Shown: in pieces, positions 25,704 to 33,879 of the stretch
Layout: every line of letters starts with the position of its first letter
Position numbering within the stretch: the stretch's first letter is position 1
DNA from: Paraburkholderia unamae
GTDB taxonomy: Bacteria; Pseudomonadota; Gammaproteobacteria; Burkholderiales; Burkholderiaceae
Direction: 5' to 3'
DNA: 64,000 nt
NCBI RefSeq assembly: GCF_003268775.1
Contig: NZ_QLSU01000040.1
Coordinates: 1 to 64,000 of the forward strand
Notes under the pieces: model-generated
Database searches by the model: none
Seen by the model: only the letters and a program-made list of their open reading frames with translations
What the model was told of the DNA's origin: nothing
Program-made: the position numbers and the translations under genes

Positions 25704-27151
25704 AGGTGGTCGTGATCGGCGCGGGGCCCGCGGGCGTGCGCGCGGCGCAGGCGCTGGTGAGCGCCGGGCTGCGCCCGGTCGTCGTCGACGAAGGCCGGCG
25801 CGACGGCGGGCAAATCTACCGCCGCCAGCCTGAAGGGTTCAAGCGCGGCTACGAAACGCTCTACGGCACCGAGGCCGCGCGTGCGGCGGCCCTGCACCGC
25901 GACTTCGACGCGCTGCGCCCGCAGATCGACTACCGGCCCGACACGCTGGTCTGGAACGTCGGGCCGCAGTCCGTGCATCTGGCGAGCGGCGCGCGCTACG
26001 AGGAAGTGGCCTTCGACGCGCTGATCGTTTGTAGCGGCGCGACCGACCGGCTCATGCCCGTGCCCGGCTGGCAGCTGGCGGGCGCGTACAGCCTGGGCGG
26101 CGCGCAGGTGGCGCTGAAGTCGCAGGGCTGCGCCATTGGCGCGCGCACCGTCATGATGGGCACGGGCCCGCTGCTGTACCTCGTCGCCGCGCAATACGTG
26201 AAGGCGGGCGCGACGGTGAGCGCGGTGCTCGACACCTCCACGTTCGGCCAGCGCGTGCGCGCGCTGCCCGATCTGCTGCAAGTGCCCGCCGCGTTGCGCA
26301 AGGGCATGGCGCTTTTGCGCACGCTGCGCCGCGCGGGCGTGCCGGTGCATCGCGGCGTCACGCCGCTCGCCATCGAAGGCACGCCGGAGCACGGCGTGGA
26401 CGCGGTGCGGGTGACGCTCGCCGACGGCCGCGAGCAGCGCGTGGCGTGCGATGCGGTCGCACTGGGCTACCACCTGCGCTCCGAAACGCAAATCGCCGAT
26501 CTCGCGGGCTGTGCGTTTCGCTTCGACGCCGCCGCGCGGCAATGGCTGCCCGACGTCGATCACGACGGCCGCAGCGGCGTGGCGGGCGTGTATCTGGCCG
26601 GCGACGGCGTGCGCGTGCGCGGCGCCGACGCCGCCGAGCGCGCGGGGCGTCTCGCCGCGCTGGCCGCGTTGCAGGACGCGGGCGTGGTTTTGTCATCGGC
26701 GACGCTCGCCGAAGCGGCGAGACTGCGCGTCGAACTCGCGCGCTACACGCGCTTCGCCCAAGGCTTGCGCAAGGCGTTTCCGTGGCCTGCGCATTTTGCG
26801 GCGGCGCTGCCCGACGACACCGTGGTGTGCCGCTGCGAGTCCATCACGGCGGGCGAATTGCGCCGCGTGGTGCGCGAAACGGGCGCAACCGAAGCGAACC
26901 GCGCGAAGGCATTTTCACGCGTGGGCATGGGGCGCTGCCAGGGCCGCTTCTGTGCGCATGCAGGCGCCGAAGTGATCGCCGCCGAGGCGCGCGTGCCGCT
27001 CGAAGCCGTGGGCCGCCTGCGCGGGCAAGCGCCGGTGAAGCCGCTCACGATGACCTTGAGCGCCGCCGCGAACGGGATCGACGAAGCGCATGCGGCCCTC
27101 GCCGCGCAAACGCAGCACGGCGCGTGCTGCGCCAAGGAGTTCAGCGAATGA
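25682..27151 (+). CDS. FAD/NAD(P)-dependent oxidoreductase with C-terminal BFD-like [2Fe-2S] domain (HcnB/OoxA-like)
   Basis: This 489-aa flavoprotein subunit has an N-terminal FAD motif, VVVIGAGPAGVRAAQAL, and a second dinucleotide region around TVMMGTGPLLYLVAAQ. The C-terminal cluster-binding segment is VVCRCESITAGELRR followed by GMGRCQGRFCAHA. The ATG at 25682 follows GGGGAGG and lies inside the previous gene. It should relay electrons between the DAO-type subunit and the small [2Fe-2S] protein. Confidence 0.9.
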   Translation: MAARAQLKVVVIGAGPAGVRAAQALVSAGLRPVVVDEGRRDGGQIYRRQPEGFKRGYETLYGTEAARAAALHRDFDALRPQIDYRPDTLVWNVGPQSVHLASGARYEEVAFDALIVCSGATDRLMPVPGWQLAGAYSLGGAQVALKSQGCAIGARTVMMGTGPLLYLVAAQYVKAGATVSAVLDTSTFGQRVRALPDLLQVPAALRKGMALLRTLRRAGVPVHRGVTPLAIEGTPEHGVDAVRVTLADGREQRVACDAVALGYHLRSETQIADLAGCAFRFDAAARQWLPDVDHDGRSGVAGVYLAGDGVRVRGADAAERAGRLAALAALQDAGVVLSSATLAEAARLRVELARYTRFAQGLRKAFPWPAHFAAALPDDTVVCRCESITAGELRRVVRETGATEANRAKAFSRVGMGRCQGRFCAHAGAEVIAAEARVPLEAVGRLRGQAPVKPLTMTLSAAANGIDEAHAALAAQTQHGACCAKEFSE

Positions 27152-28335
27152 CGGATCGCGCCGATGTGATCGTGATTGGAGGCGGCATCATCGGAACGTC
27201 GACGGCGTTCTTCCTGCGCCGCCGCCAGCGCTCAGTTATCCTGATCGAACGCGGGCTCACGGGCCAGCAGGCGAGCGGCGTGAACTTCGGCGGCGTGCGC
27301 CGCCAGGGCCGCGCGCTTTCGCAGCTCGCCATGTCCAATCGCGCGCTCGATATCTGGTATCGCGCGCAGTCGCTGCTGGGCGAGGACGTGGAGTTCCTGC
27401 CTTCGGGCCATACGCGTGTGTGCTATCACGCGCACGACGCCGAATACTTTCATCGCTACGCCGGGCAGGCGCGCGAGCACGGGCTCGATCTCGAAGTGCT
27501 CGAAGGCGCGGCGATGTTCAAGCGCTTTCCGTTCCTTGGCCGCGATGTGCTGGCCGCCTCGATCTCGCCGCGCGACGGGCACGCCAATCCGCGTCTCGCA
27601 GCACCGGCTTTCGGGCGCGCGGCCGCGCGGCTCGGCGCGCATCTCGTGGAGAACACCGAGATCGTGCGCGTGGAAAAGGAAGCGGGTGGTTTTCGCGTGG
27701 AGAGCGCCACAGGTGAGGTGTGGCGCGCGGAGCAACTGCTCATCTGCGCGGGCGCCTGGGCGGGCGCGCTTTCCGGGCAATTCGGCGAGCCGGTGCCGCT
27801 CGTCGCGCGCGGGCCGCAAATGGCCGTGACCGAGCCCGTGCCTTACCGCTTCATGCATTCCATGGGCGTCTATACGTCGGTGAAGGAAGAGAGCGTGTAC
27901 TTCCGGCAGATTCCGCGCGGCAACCTCGTGCTGGGCGGCGGCCCCGCGGGCCCCGCCGATGCGCAAACGCGCCGCGCCGGCGTGCTGCCCGGCAACACCG
28001 TGCAGCAGATCGCGCAGTTCCGCCGCCTCGTCCCCGCGCTCGCGCCGTTGCATGTGATCCGCGTATGGAGCGGCGTGGAGAGCTACTTGCCGGACTCGGA
28101 GCCGGTGATCGGTCCCAGTTCGACGACGGACGGCCTCTTCTACGCGTTCGGCTTCAGCGGCTCGGGCTTCCAGATCGGGCCGGGCGTGGGCGAGACGCTC
28201 GCGGAACTGCTCGACTCGGGCGCCACCGACATGCCGCTCGACCCGTTTTCGATCGCGCGTTTCGCACACGCGGCGCGCGCCGGTTCCGAGCTTTGCGCGA
28301 GCGTATCGACGGCATCGACCGCCAGCGAGGCTTGA
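27148..28335 (+). CDS. FAD-dependent amine/amino-acid oxidase subunit, DAO family (HcnC/OoxB-like)
   Basis: This catalytic DAO-fold subunit has 395 aa. It begins ADVIVIGGGIIGTSTAFFL with the FAD-binding Gly motif, then GLTGQQASGVNFGGVRRQGR, and ends with LFYAFGFSGSGFQIGPGVGE, the C-terminal FAD segment. It probably oxidises the C-N bond of an N-alkylated or cyclic amino acid. AAGGAG precedes the ATG, which overlaps the previous stop. Together with the two preceding genes it forms the second amine-oxidising system of this operon, distinct from the PuuB-like enzyme. Confidence 0.89.
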   Translation: MTDRADVIVIGGGIIGTSTAFFLRRRQRSVILIERGLTGQQASGVNFGGVRRQGRALSQLAMSNRALDIWYRAQSLLGEDVEFLPSGHTRVCYHAHDAEYFHRYAGQAREHGLDLEVLEGAAMFKRFPFLGRDVLAASISPRDGHANPRLAAPAFGRAAARLGAHLVENTEIVRVEKEAGGFRVESATGEVWRAEQLLICAGAWAGALSGQFGEPVPLVARGPQMAVTEPVPYRFMHSMGVYTSVKEESVYFRQIPRGNLVLGGGPAGPADAQTRRAGVLPGNTVQQIAQFRRLVPALAPLHVIRVWSGVESYLPDSEPVIGPSSTTDGLFYAFGFSGSGFQIGPGVGETLAELLDSGATDMPLDPFSIARFAHAARAGSELCASVSTASTASEA

Positions 28336-28337
28336 CG

Positions 28338-28688
28338 ATGCAGACCTTCAACGCCCCGGTCACACCGCTGCGCGACGCGCTGGCCTATATCGAAGAGAAC
28401 TTCGACAAGTCCGTGAGCCTCGCCGAACTCGCCGAGGTGTCGGCGCTCAGCGTCTCGCGGTTCGCCACCGTGTTTCGTCAGCAGGTGGGTCTCTCGCCGT
28501 ACAAGTACCTGTGCGAAGTGCGCGTGCGCCGCGCGCAACTCTTGCTGCTGGCGGGCGTGCCGGGCGCCGTGGTCGCGACCCAGGTGGGCTTTTTCGATCA
28601 GAGCCATCTGGCGCGTCATTTCAAGCGCTTTTGCGGCGTGACGCCGAGCGCCTTTCTTCAGCAGGCGAGGGCGCTCGAAGCCGCTTGA
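28338..28688 (+). CDS. AraC-family DNA-binding protein, HTH domain only
   Basis: This 116-aa protein consists almost entirely of the two helix-turn-helix units of AraC regulators: SLAELAEVSALSVSRFATVFRQQ and VATQVGFFDQSHLARHFKRFCG, each shown here in part. Normal family members are about 250-330 aa with an N-terminal sensor domain. No sensor is encoded upstream, where the oxidase gene ends 2 bp earlier. GAGG lies before the ATG. It is likely to regulate this operon, either constitutively active or with an unusual signal. Confidence 0.82.
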   Translation: MQTFNAPVTPLRDALAYIEENFDKSVSLAELAEVSALSVSRFATVFRQQVGLSPYKYLCEVRVRRAQLLLLAGVPGAVVATQVGFFDQSHLARHFKRFCGVTPSAFLQQARALEAA

Positions 28689-28711
28689 GCGCTCCCCGCT
28701 TGCGTCTTGCG

Positions 28712-29056
28712 TTACAGAATGACGTAGACCTTGCGCATGGTTTCGTCGACTTCCCACGTGCCTTCCGTGTTCGCCGCGAAAAAGAGCGTGTCGCCGCCGC
28801 GAAAATGCACGGTTGCCTCGCCGTCGGGCGTGAAGCGCCCGCAGCCGCTCAGGATGTGCATGACTTCCGCTTCCTTCACCGAACGGCGATAGGTGCCGCT
28901 GGTGCATTCGAAGAGGCCGGTATCGACGGACTCCGTGCCCGGAATCACCTTTTGCACGCCGAAAACGCGTATCGTCTGCGCGCCGGGTGTGCCCGCCGTG
29001 CCCCAGTCTTCCAGTGCCTGCACGTTGGCGCTTTGCGCGATCTGCTGAACTTTCAT
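28712..29056 (-). CDS. Cupin-domain protein (DUF861/EutQ-like)
   Basis: This small single-cupin protein has 114 aa. The pattern VMHILSGCGRFTPDGEATVHFRGGDTLFFAANTEGTWEV marks the two cupin motifs (positions about 65-105), with few metal-ligand His residues. DUF861 cupins are common in amine, ureide and amino-acid catabolic clusters, usually without known activity. It converges on the AraC gene with a 23-bp gap, and 35 bp lie between it and the deacylase gene upstream on its strand. Confidence 0.75.
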   Translation of the reverse strand: MKVQQIAQSANVQALEDWGTAGTPGAQTIRVFGVQKVIPGTESVDTGLFECTSGTYRRSVKEAEVMHILSGCGRFTPDGEATVHFRGGDTLFFAANTEGTWEVDETMRKVYVIL

Positions 29057-29091
29057 GATTCGTTAGCTAACCTGATTAAAGGGGGTGGGGC

Positions 29092-30063
29092 TCAACCCGG
29101 TTGCACAATGCGCTGCTCGATCTTGCCGAGACGGACCACGGTCACGCCGGGACGCAACTGGCGCAGCGAAGGCATCACGAGAATGCAGTCGTCGTAGGGC
29201 GTGAGAACCGGCTCGCCGTCGGACCAGCCGATCACCGCGCCCGCTTTGGGGAACACTTCGAGTCCCGTGTAGTCGCCCGCGAAGCGGAAGTCCATGCTCT
29301 TCGCCACGACAGGTTCCGTGACGCGCACCACGCGCATTTCAGCCGGCAGCGGTTGCAGCCAGTCCGCAGGCAGATCCGCTGCGTCCACCACGCCCGAGAG
29401 CCGCAAAAAGCGCGCGCTCACATCGCGCGCCACGGTCACGGCGCTCGCTTCCCAGTGCTGTCCGCACTCGATCAACAAGGCGTTCTTCGCGCTCGCCGCG
29501 TCGCCGAAGCCTTCGTAATCGCGCATGCGCCGCCCTTCGGGATGGCCTTCGTCGCAGATCACGGTGGCGGGCGCGCCGAGCCGCGCGGAGAGTTCGACGC
29601 CCTTGGCAAGCGGTCCCGCGACAATGAGCGGCATGCACTTCTCATGCATCGAATGCAGGTCGAGCAGCAGATCGACGTCGTCGATCACAGGGCGCATCGC
29701 GCGGGCGCGGCGCAGCTCGCTCGAATCGCGCACGAGGTCGTCGAGCGCCTGCGCGGTCCATACGCGGTTGAAGTCCTGATCGACGAAACGCGCGGCGTCG
29801 GGGTGCTGCGGGTCGAAGCGGCGATACGCCTCGACGTTGGCGAACGCGAGCGTGAGCTTGCCGCGCCGCGGCCGCAGCCGCGCGCGCAACAGCGCATCCA
29901 CGACGATCGCGCCGCACACCTCGTTGCCGTGCGTGAGCGCGTTGATCATCACATGCGGGCCCGCTACGCCCGAATCGAACGTATGAACATAGGGGATGCC
30001 CGTTTCGCTGCGCTCGTGCGCGGCGATGTCGGGAAACGCGACTTCGATCGGATAGGTGCTCAT
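29092..30063 (-). CDS. AstE/aspartoacylase-family deacylase (DoeB-like)
   Basis: This predicted zinc-dependent amide hydrolase has 323 aa. Zinc-site motifs of the M14 succinylglutamate desuccinylase/aspartoacylase group are NALTHGNEVCG (His and Glu ligands near residue 40) and LLLDLHSMH (His ligand near 125). The catalytic Glu is in LLIECGQHWE. The ATG overlaps the stop of the upstream semialdehyde dehydrogenase (ATGA). DoeB of ectoine catabolism, which removes acetate from N-acetyl-diaminobutyrate, belongs to the same family, and the neighbours match DoeC and DoeD. The substrate is otherwise undetermined. Confidence 0.82.
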   Translation of the reverse strand: MSTYPIEVAFPDIAAHERSETGIPYVHTFDSGVAGPHVMINALTHGNEVCGAIVVDALLRARLRPRRGKLTLAFANVEAYRRFDPQHPDAARFVDQDFNRVWTAQALDDLVRDSSELRRARAMRPVIDDVDLLLDLHSMHEKCMPLIVAGPLAKGVELSARLGAPATVICDEGHPEGRRMRDYEGFGDAASAKNALLIECGQHWEASAVTVARDVSARFLRLSGVVDAADLPADWLQPLPAEMRVVRVTEPVVAKSMDFRFAGDYTGLEVFPKAGAVIGWSDGEPVLTPYDDCILVMPSLRQLRPGVTVVRLGKIEQRIVQPG

Positions 30064-31532
30064 GCGAGCCCTCCCTGGCAGAGGTATTTGATGGAGAGGT
30101 AATCGTCGAGCCCGTACTTCGAGCCTTCGCGGCCATAGCCCGATTCCTTCACGCCGCCGAAGGGCGCCGCCTCGCTGGCGAGCGCGCCTTCGTTGATGCC
30201 GACGATGCCCGCTTCTAGCTGCCGCGCCACGCGGTCGATGCGGCGCACGTCCTGGCTGTAGAAGTACGAGGCGAGGCCGTAGGGCGTGTCGTTGGCGGCG
30301 TGAATCGCCTCGGCTTCGTCGTCGAAGCGGAACAGCGGCACCACGGGGCCGAAGGTCTCTTCGCAGCTTAGCTGCATGTCGGCAGTCGCGCCCGCGAGCA
30401 CGGTGGGCGCGTACCAGTTCGGGCCGAGTTCGGCGAGGCGCTTGCCGCCCGTGAGCACGCGTGCGCCACGGGTCACGGCGTCGTCCACGTGGCGCGCGAT
30501 CTTTTCCACCGCGCGCGCGTTGATCATCGGGCCGATCTGCGCGGCGGGGTCGGTCGCGGGCGCGACTTTCAGGGCCGCCACGCGCGTGGCGAGCTTGTCG
30601 GCGAAGCGCTCGAACACGCCCGACTGCACGTACACGCGATTCGGGCACACGCAGGTCTGCCCGCCGTTGCGGAACTTCGCGGCCATGAGGCCTTCCACGG
30701 CGGCGTCGAGATCGGCGTCGTCGAACACGATGAACGGTGCGTTGCCGCCCAGTTCGAGCGAGAGCTTCTTCAACGTGCCGGCCGATTCCCTCGCGAGATG
30801 CTTGCCCACCGGCGTCGAGCCGGTGAACGTGATCTTGCGCACGCGGCTGTCGGCGAGCCAGTCGGCGACGGCGCTCACGCCACGCTCGCGCGACGCGCAG
30901 ATGAGGTTCAGCACGCCGGGCGGCACGCCCGCTTCGTGCGCGAGCATGACGAGCGCAAGCGCCGTGAGCGGCGTGTCCTCGGCGGGCTTGCCGACCACGG
31001 TGCAACCGGCGGCCAGCGCCGGTGCGATCTTGCGCGCGATCATCGCGAGCGGGAAGTTCCAGGGCGTGATCGCCGCGACCACGCCAACGGGCTCCTTCAC
31101 CGCGCTCATGCGCTTGCCGCGCTGCTGCTGCGGGATGAGGTCGCCGTAGATGCGCGTGGCTTCATCGGCGAACCAGGCGACGTACGACGCGCCATACATC
31201 GCTTCGCCGCGTCCTTCGTGCAGGGGCTTGCCTTGTTCGAGCGAGATCAGTTGACCGAGTTCGTCGGCGTTCGCGACGATCAGCGCGTGCCAGCGGCGCA
31301 GCACCGCGGCGCGTTCGGCGGGCAGCGTGTCGCGCCACGCGGGAAACGCGCGGGCGGCCGCGTCGGTGGCGGCGCGTGCGTCGTGCGCGTCGCTGTCGGC
31401 GACTTCGGCAATCGTGTTGCCGGTGGCGGGATCGGTCACGGCGAAGCGCGCGCCCGAGGCGGCGCTCATCCATTGCCCGTCGATGAAATTGTCGCTGCGC
31501 ATCAATGCGCTCAAGGGATAACGCGTAGTCAT
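30060..31532 (-). CDS. Succinate-semialdehyde dehydrogenase family protein (GabD/DoeC-like)
   Basis: This NAD(P)-dependent aldehyde dehydrogenase has 490 aa. VVAAITPWNFPLAMIARKIAPALAAGC (in part), GSTPVGKHLARE, LSLELGGNAPFIVFDDADLD with the general-base Glu, and GGQTCVCPNR with the catalytic Cys define the GabD branch. AAAGGAA precedes the ATG. It is translationally coupled to the deacylase. Reactions of this branch include succinate semialdehyde and, for DoeC, aspartate semialdehyde oxidation. It could be the terminal step after the class III aminotransferase at 32247. Confidence 0.87.
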   Translation of the reverse strand: MTTRYPLSALMRSDNFIDGQWMSAASGARFAVTDPATGNTIAEVADSDAHDARAATDAAARAFPAWRDTLPAERAAVLRRWHALIVANADELGQLISLEQGKPLHEGRGEAMYGASYVAWFADEATRIYGDLIPQQQRGKRMSAVKEPVGVVAAITPWNFPLAMIARKIAPALAAGCTVVGKPAEDTPLTALALVMLAHEAGVPPGVLNLICASRERGVSAVADWLADSRVRKITFTGSTPVGKHLARESAGTLKKLSLELGGNAPFIVFDDADLDAAVEGLMAAKFRNGGQTCVCPNRVYVQSGVFERFADKLATRVAALKVAPATDPAAQIGPMINARAVEKIARHVDDAVTRGARVLTGGKRLAELGPNWYAPTVLAGATADMQLSCEETFGPVVPLFRFDDEAEAIHAANDTPYGLASYFYSQDVRRIDRVARQLEAGIVGINEGALASEAAPFGGVKESGYGREGSKYGLDDYLSIKYLCQGGLA

Positions 31533-31701
31533 ATGCCGATTCCTTTCCGCCCGTGCGGAAGACGTTGGATCGATGCGAGGGAGTGAGCGCGCACGACGAC
31601 TGCGCCGAAACCGGAAGGAGGTTTCAGCGCGAAGCGTGGGCGAGAAAATGGAGGCGGGACGCAGGCGCGCGAGGCACGTGCCTCACGTCCGTCGCCCATG
31701 C

Positions 31702-32202
31702 TCAGGAATGCAGGTTCTGCGAGAACAGCGTTTCGAGCGGATAGTGCGTCTTGACGAACGCTGTCTTGATGATGACGTAGCTGAAGTACTTCTCGATGCC
31801 GATGTCGCGCTCCAGCAGCCCTTCCACGATGCTCTGATAGTGGCTCACGCTGCGCGCGACGAACTTCAGCAGATAGTCGTAGCCGCCGCTCGCGAGATGG
31901 CACTCGACCACCTCGTCCACCTCGCGTATCGCTTTCTCGAACTTGATGAAGTCCTCGCGGCGATGGTCGGCGAGCGTGACCTCGGTGAACACCATCTGCA
32001 CGTCGCCCAGCTTTTCGAGCTGAATCTGCGCGCCGTAGCCGACGATGAACCCCGCCTTCTCCAGACGTTTCACGCGGATCAGGCAGGGGCTGGGCGACAG
32101 CCCGACTGCGTCGGCCAGTTCGACATTCGTGATGCGCCCCCGCTTCTGGAGTTGCGAGAGGATGCGCAGGTCGATTCGGTCCAGCTTGCAGTCGTTGCTC
32201 AT
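31702..32202 (-). CDS. Lrp/AsnC-family transcriptional regulator
   Basis: This 166-aa regulator has an AsnC-type HTH at the N terminus (LDRIDLRILSQLQKRGRITNVELADAVGLSPSPCLIRVKRLEKAG, seen in segments) and a RAM-type ligand domain, HLASGGYDYLLKFVARS. The ATG at 32202 gives the family length. It lies between the semialdehyde dehydrogenase and aminotransferase genes, all on the minus strand. An AsnC-type regulator in this position is also typical of ectoine-catabolic loci. It probably senses an amino-acid intermediate. Confidence 0.9.
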   Translation of the reverse strand: MSNDCKLDRIDLRILSQLQKRGRITNVELADAVGLSPSPCLIRVKRLEKAGFIVGYGAQIQLEKLGDVQMVFTEVTLADHRREDFIKFEKAIREVDEVVECHLASGGYDYLLKFVARSVSHYQSIVEGLLERDIGIEKYFSYVIIKTAFVKTHYPLETLFSQNLHS

Positions 32203-32246
32203 CGTGATGGGGGCGGCCCTGCATGTCGAAGGTTCGAGTGATGTTA

Positions 32247-33653
32247 TCACGCGGCGACACGGGCGCTGACCCCATTGCCGGCCTTTAATGCCGCGCGGAC
32301 CTCGGGCTGCGCGAGCACGTCGTCGAGCGTTTTTTCGAGGCGTTCGAACAGCAGGTCGAACTCGCTTTCGGTGAACGAGAGCGCGGGCGCGAAGCCGAGA
32401 ATGTTGTCGCCGAACGCGCGGAAAACAAGGCCGTTGCCGTATGCGGCGGCCGCGATGCGATCGGGCAGGCCGAGCGAGGTATCGAAGCGCTGCTTGCTGT
32501 CCTTGTCGGCGACGAGTTCGAGCGCGCCGAGCAGGCCGCGATGACGCGAATCGCCCACGAGCGGGTGATCGAGCAGCGCATCGAGCCCCTGCGCGAAGCG
32601 CGGCGCGCGCGCCACGCCGTTCGCGAGCAGGCCGCCTTCGTGATAGAGACGCATGACTTCGAGGCCGATGGCCGCGCTCACCGGATGCGCCGAATACGTA
32701 TGACCGTGGCCGACCACGGCGGCGGCGTCGCCATCGGCAATGCCTTGATAGACGGCGTCCGACATCAGCACGGCGCCCATCGGCGCGTAGCCCGCCGTGA
32801 GGCCCTTGGCGACGGTCATCAGGTCCGGCTCGACGTCTTCCGCCTGGCATGCGAACAGCGGTCCCGTGCGGCCGAAGCCCGTGATGACTTCGTCGGCGAC
32901 GAACAGGATGTCGAGCTTGCGGCACGCTTCGCGCATGGCTTTCAGCCAACCGACGGGCGGCACGATCACGCCGCCCGAACCCTGGATCGGCTCGCAGAAA
33001 AACGCGGCGACATGATCGGCGCCCAGTGCGGCGACCTTCGCTTCGAGCGCGGCGACCGAGGCGGCGATGAGCGCGGCATCGTCCGCATGCTCGCTGCGAT
33101 AGGCGTAAGGCGAGGGAATGTGATGCTGCGTGGCGAGCGGCAAGTCGAAGTGTCGATGAAACGCGGGCAAGGCCGTGAGGCCCGCACCGACCGCCGACGA
33201 GCCGTGATAGCCGCGCTCCTGCGCGATCACATGCTTCTTCGCGGGGCGGCCCGTTGCGTTGTAGTAGTGCGTAATGAAGCGCAGCGCCGAATCCACGGCG
33301 TCCGAACCGCCCAGCGTGAAGTACACGTGTTGCAGCGAAGCGGGCGCGCGTTCCACGAGTTGCGCGGCCAGTTCGATGGCGGGCTCCGAGCCGAAGTGGA
33401 AATAGCCCGTTGCGTAGGGCAGGCGCGACATCTGGCGCGTGGCGGCTTCGACGATGCTTTGATGGCCGTAGCCCGTGTTCACGCACCACAGGCCCGAGAA
33501 TGCGTCGAGCAGTTCGCGGCCATCGGCGTCGCGCAGGAACACGCCCTGGGCGGATTCGAGCACGGTCACGCCGCGCTTCTCGTGCGCGCGGTAGTTCACG
33601 ACGGGGTGGATCAGATGCTTGCGGTCGGCTTCGATGAGATGGCGGTTCGGCAT
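32247..33653 (-). CDS. Class III aminotransferase (DoeD/SpuC-like)
   Basis: This PLP-dependent omega-aminotransferase has 468 aa. PLP contacts are visible in TLGGSDAVDSALRF, the Asp of ILFVADEVITGFGRTG and the Schiff-base Lys of LMTVAKGLTAGYAP (about residue 290). FSGLWCVNTGYGH and GHGHTYSAHP are typical of the diamine/beta-alanine:pyruvate group. Candidate donors are diaminobutyrate (DoeD), putrescine (SpuC) or beta-alanine. Neighbouring DoeB-like, DoeC-like and AsnC genes favour a DoeD-like role. It probably has its own promoter in the 226-bp gap upstream. Confidence 0.87.
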   Translation of the reverse strand: MPNRHLIEADRKHLIHPVVNYRAHEKRGVTVLESAQGVFLRDADGRELLDAFSGLWCVNTGYGHQSIVEAATRQMSRLPYATGYFHFGSEPAIELAAQLVERAPASLQHVYFTLGGSDAVDSALRFITHYYNATGRPAKKHVIAQERGYHGSSAVGAGLTALPAFHRHFDLPLATQHHIPSPYAYRSEHADDAALIAASVAALEAKVAALGADHVAAFFCEPIQGSGGVIVPPVGWLKAMREACRKLDILFVADEVITGFGRTGPLFACQAEDVEPDLMTVAKGLTAGYAPMGAVLMSDAVYQGIADGDAAAVVGHGHTYSAHPVSAAIGLEVMRLYHEGGLLANGVARAPRFAQGLDALLDHPLVGDSRHRGLLGALELVADKDSKQRFDTSLGLPDRIAAAAYGNGLVFRAFGDNILGFAPALSFTESEFDLLFERLEKTLDDVLAQPEVRAALKAGNGVSARVAA

Positions 33654-33712
33654 GGTTCGGTTCCCGGCTGAAAAGTCAGAGGAGTGCGGCGCTTGGCGGT
33701 TGGCTGGCGGTT

Positions 33713-33745
33713 GCTTGTCCGTCGCTTGTCCGTCGCTTGTTCGTC
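33713..33745. repeat. Three tandem 11-bp repeats
   Basis: GCTTGTCCGTC occurs three times head to tail (third copy with T for C at position 7) in the 33654-33879 gap upstream of the aminotransferase. No gene is seen in that gap. It may be a short slippage tract or a regulator binding array. Confidence 0.5.
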
Positions 33746-33879
33746 GTTACGCCGTTGATTCACCGTTCCATGCTACCGGGCCGCCGCCGGTGGACGCTTC
33801 GCCAAATAATTCGCGAAATAGCGTGTTTGTGGCGTTTTGATCGGCGCGCGCAGCATATTCTGCTGCGCCCCGGTCACGC

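Noticed and set aside
29092..33653. Calling this a complete ectoine degradation operon
   Set aside because: DoeA/EutD-type ectoine hydrolase and an ectoine transporter are missing, and family membership alone does not fix the substrate.
33713..33745. CRISPR-like array
   Set aside because: Only three 11-bp units with no spacers and no cas genes.
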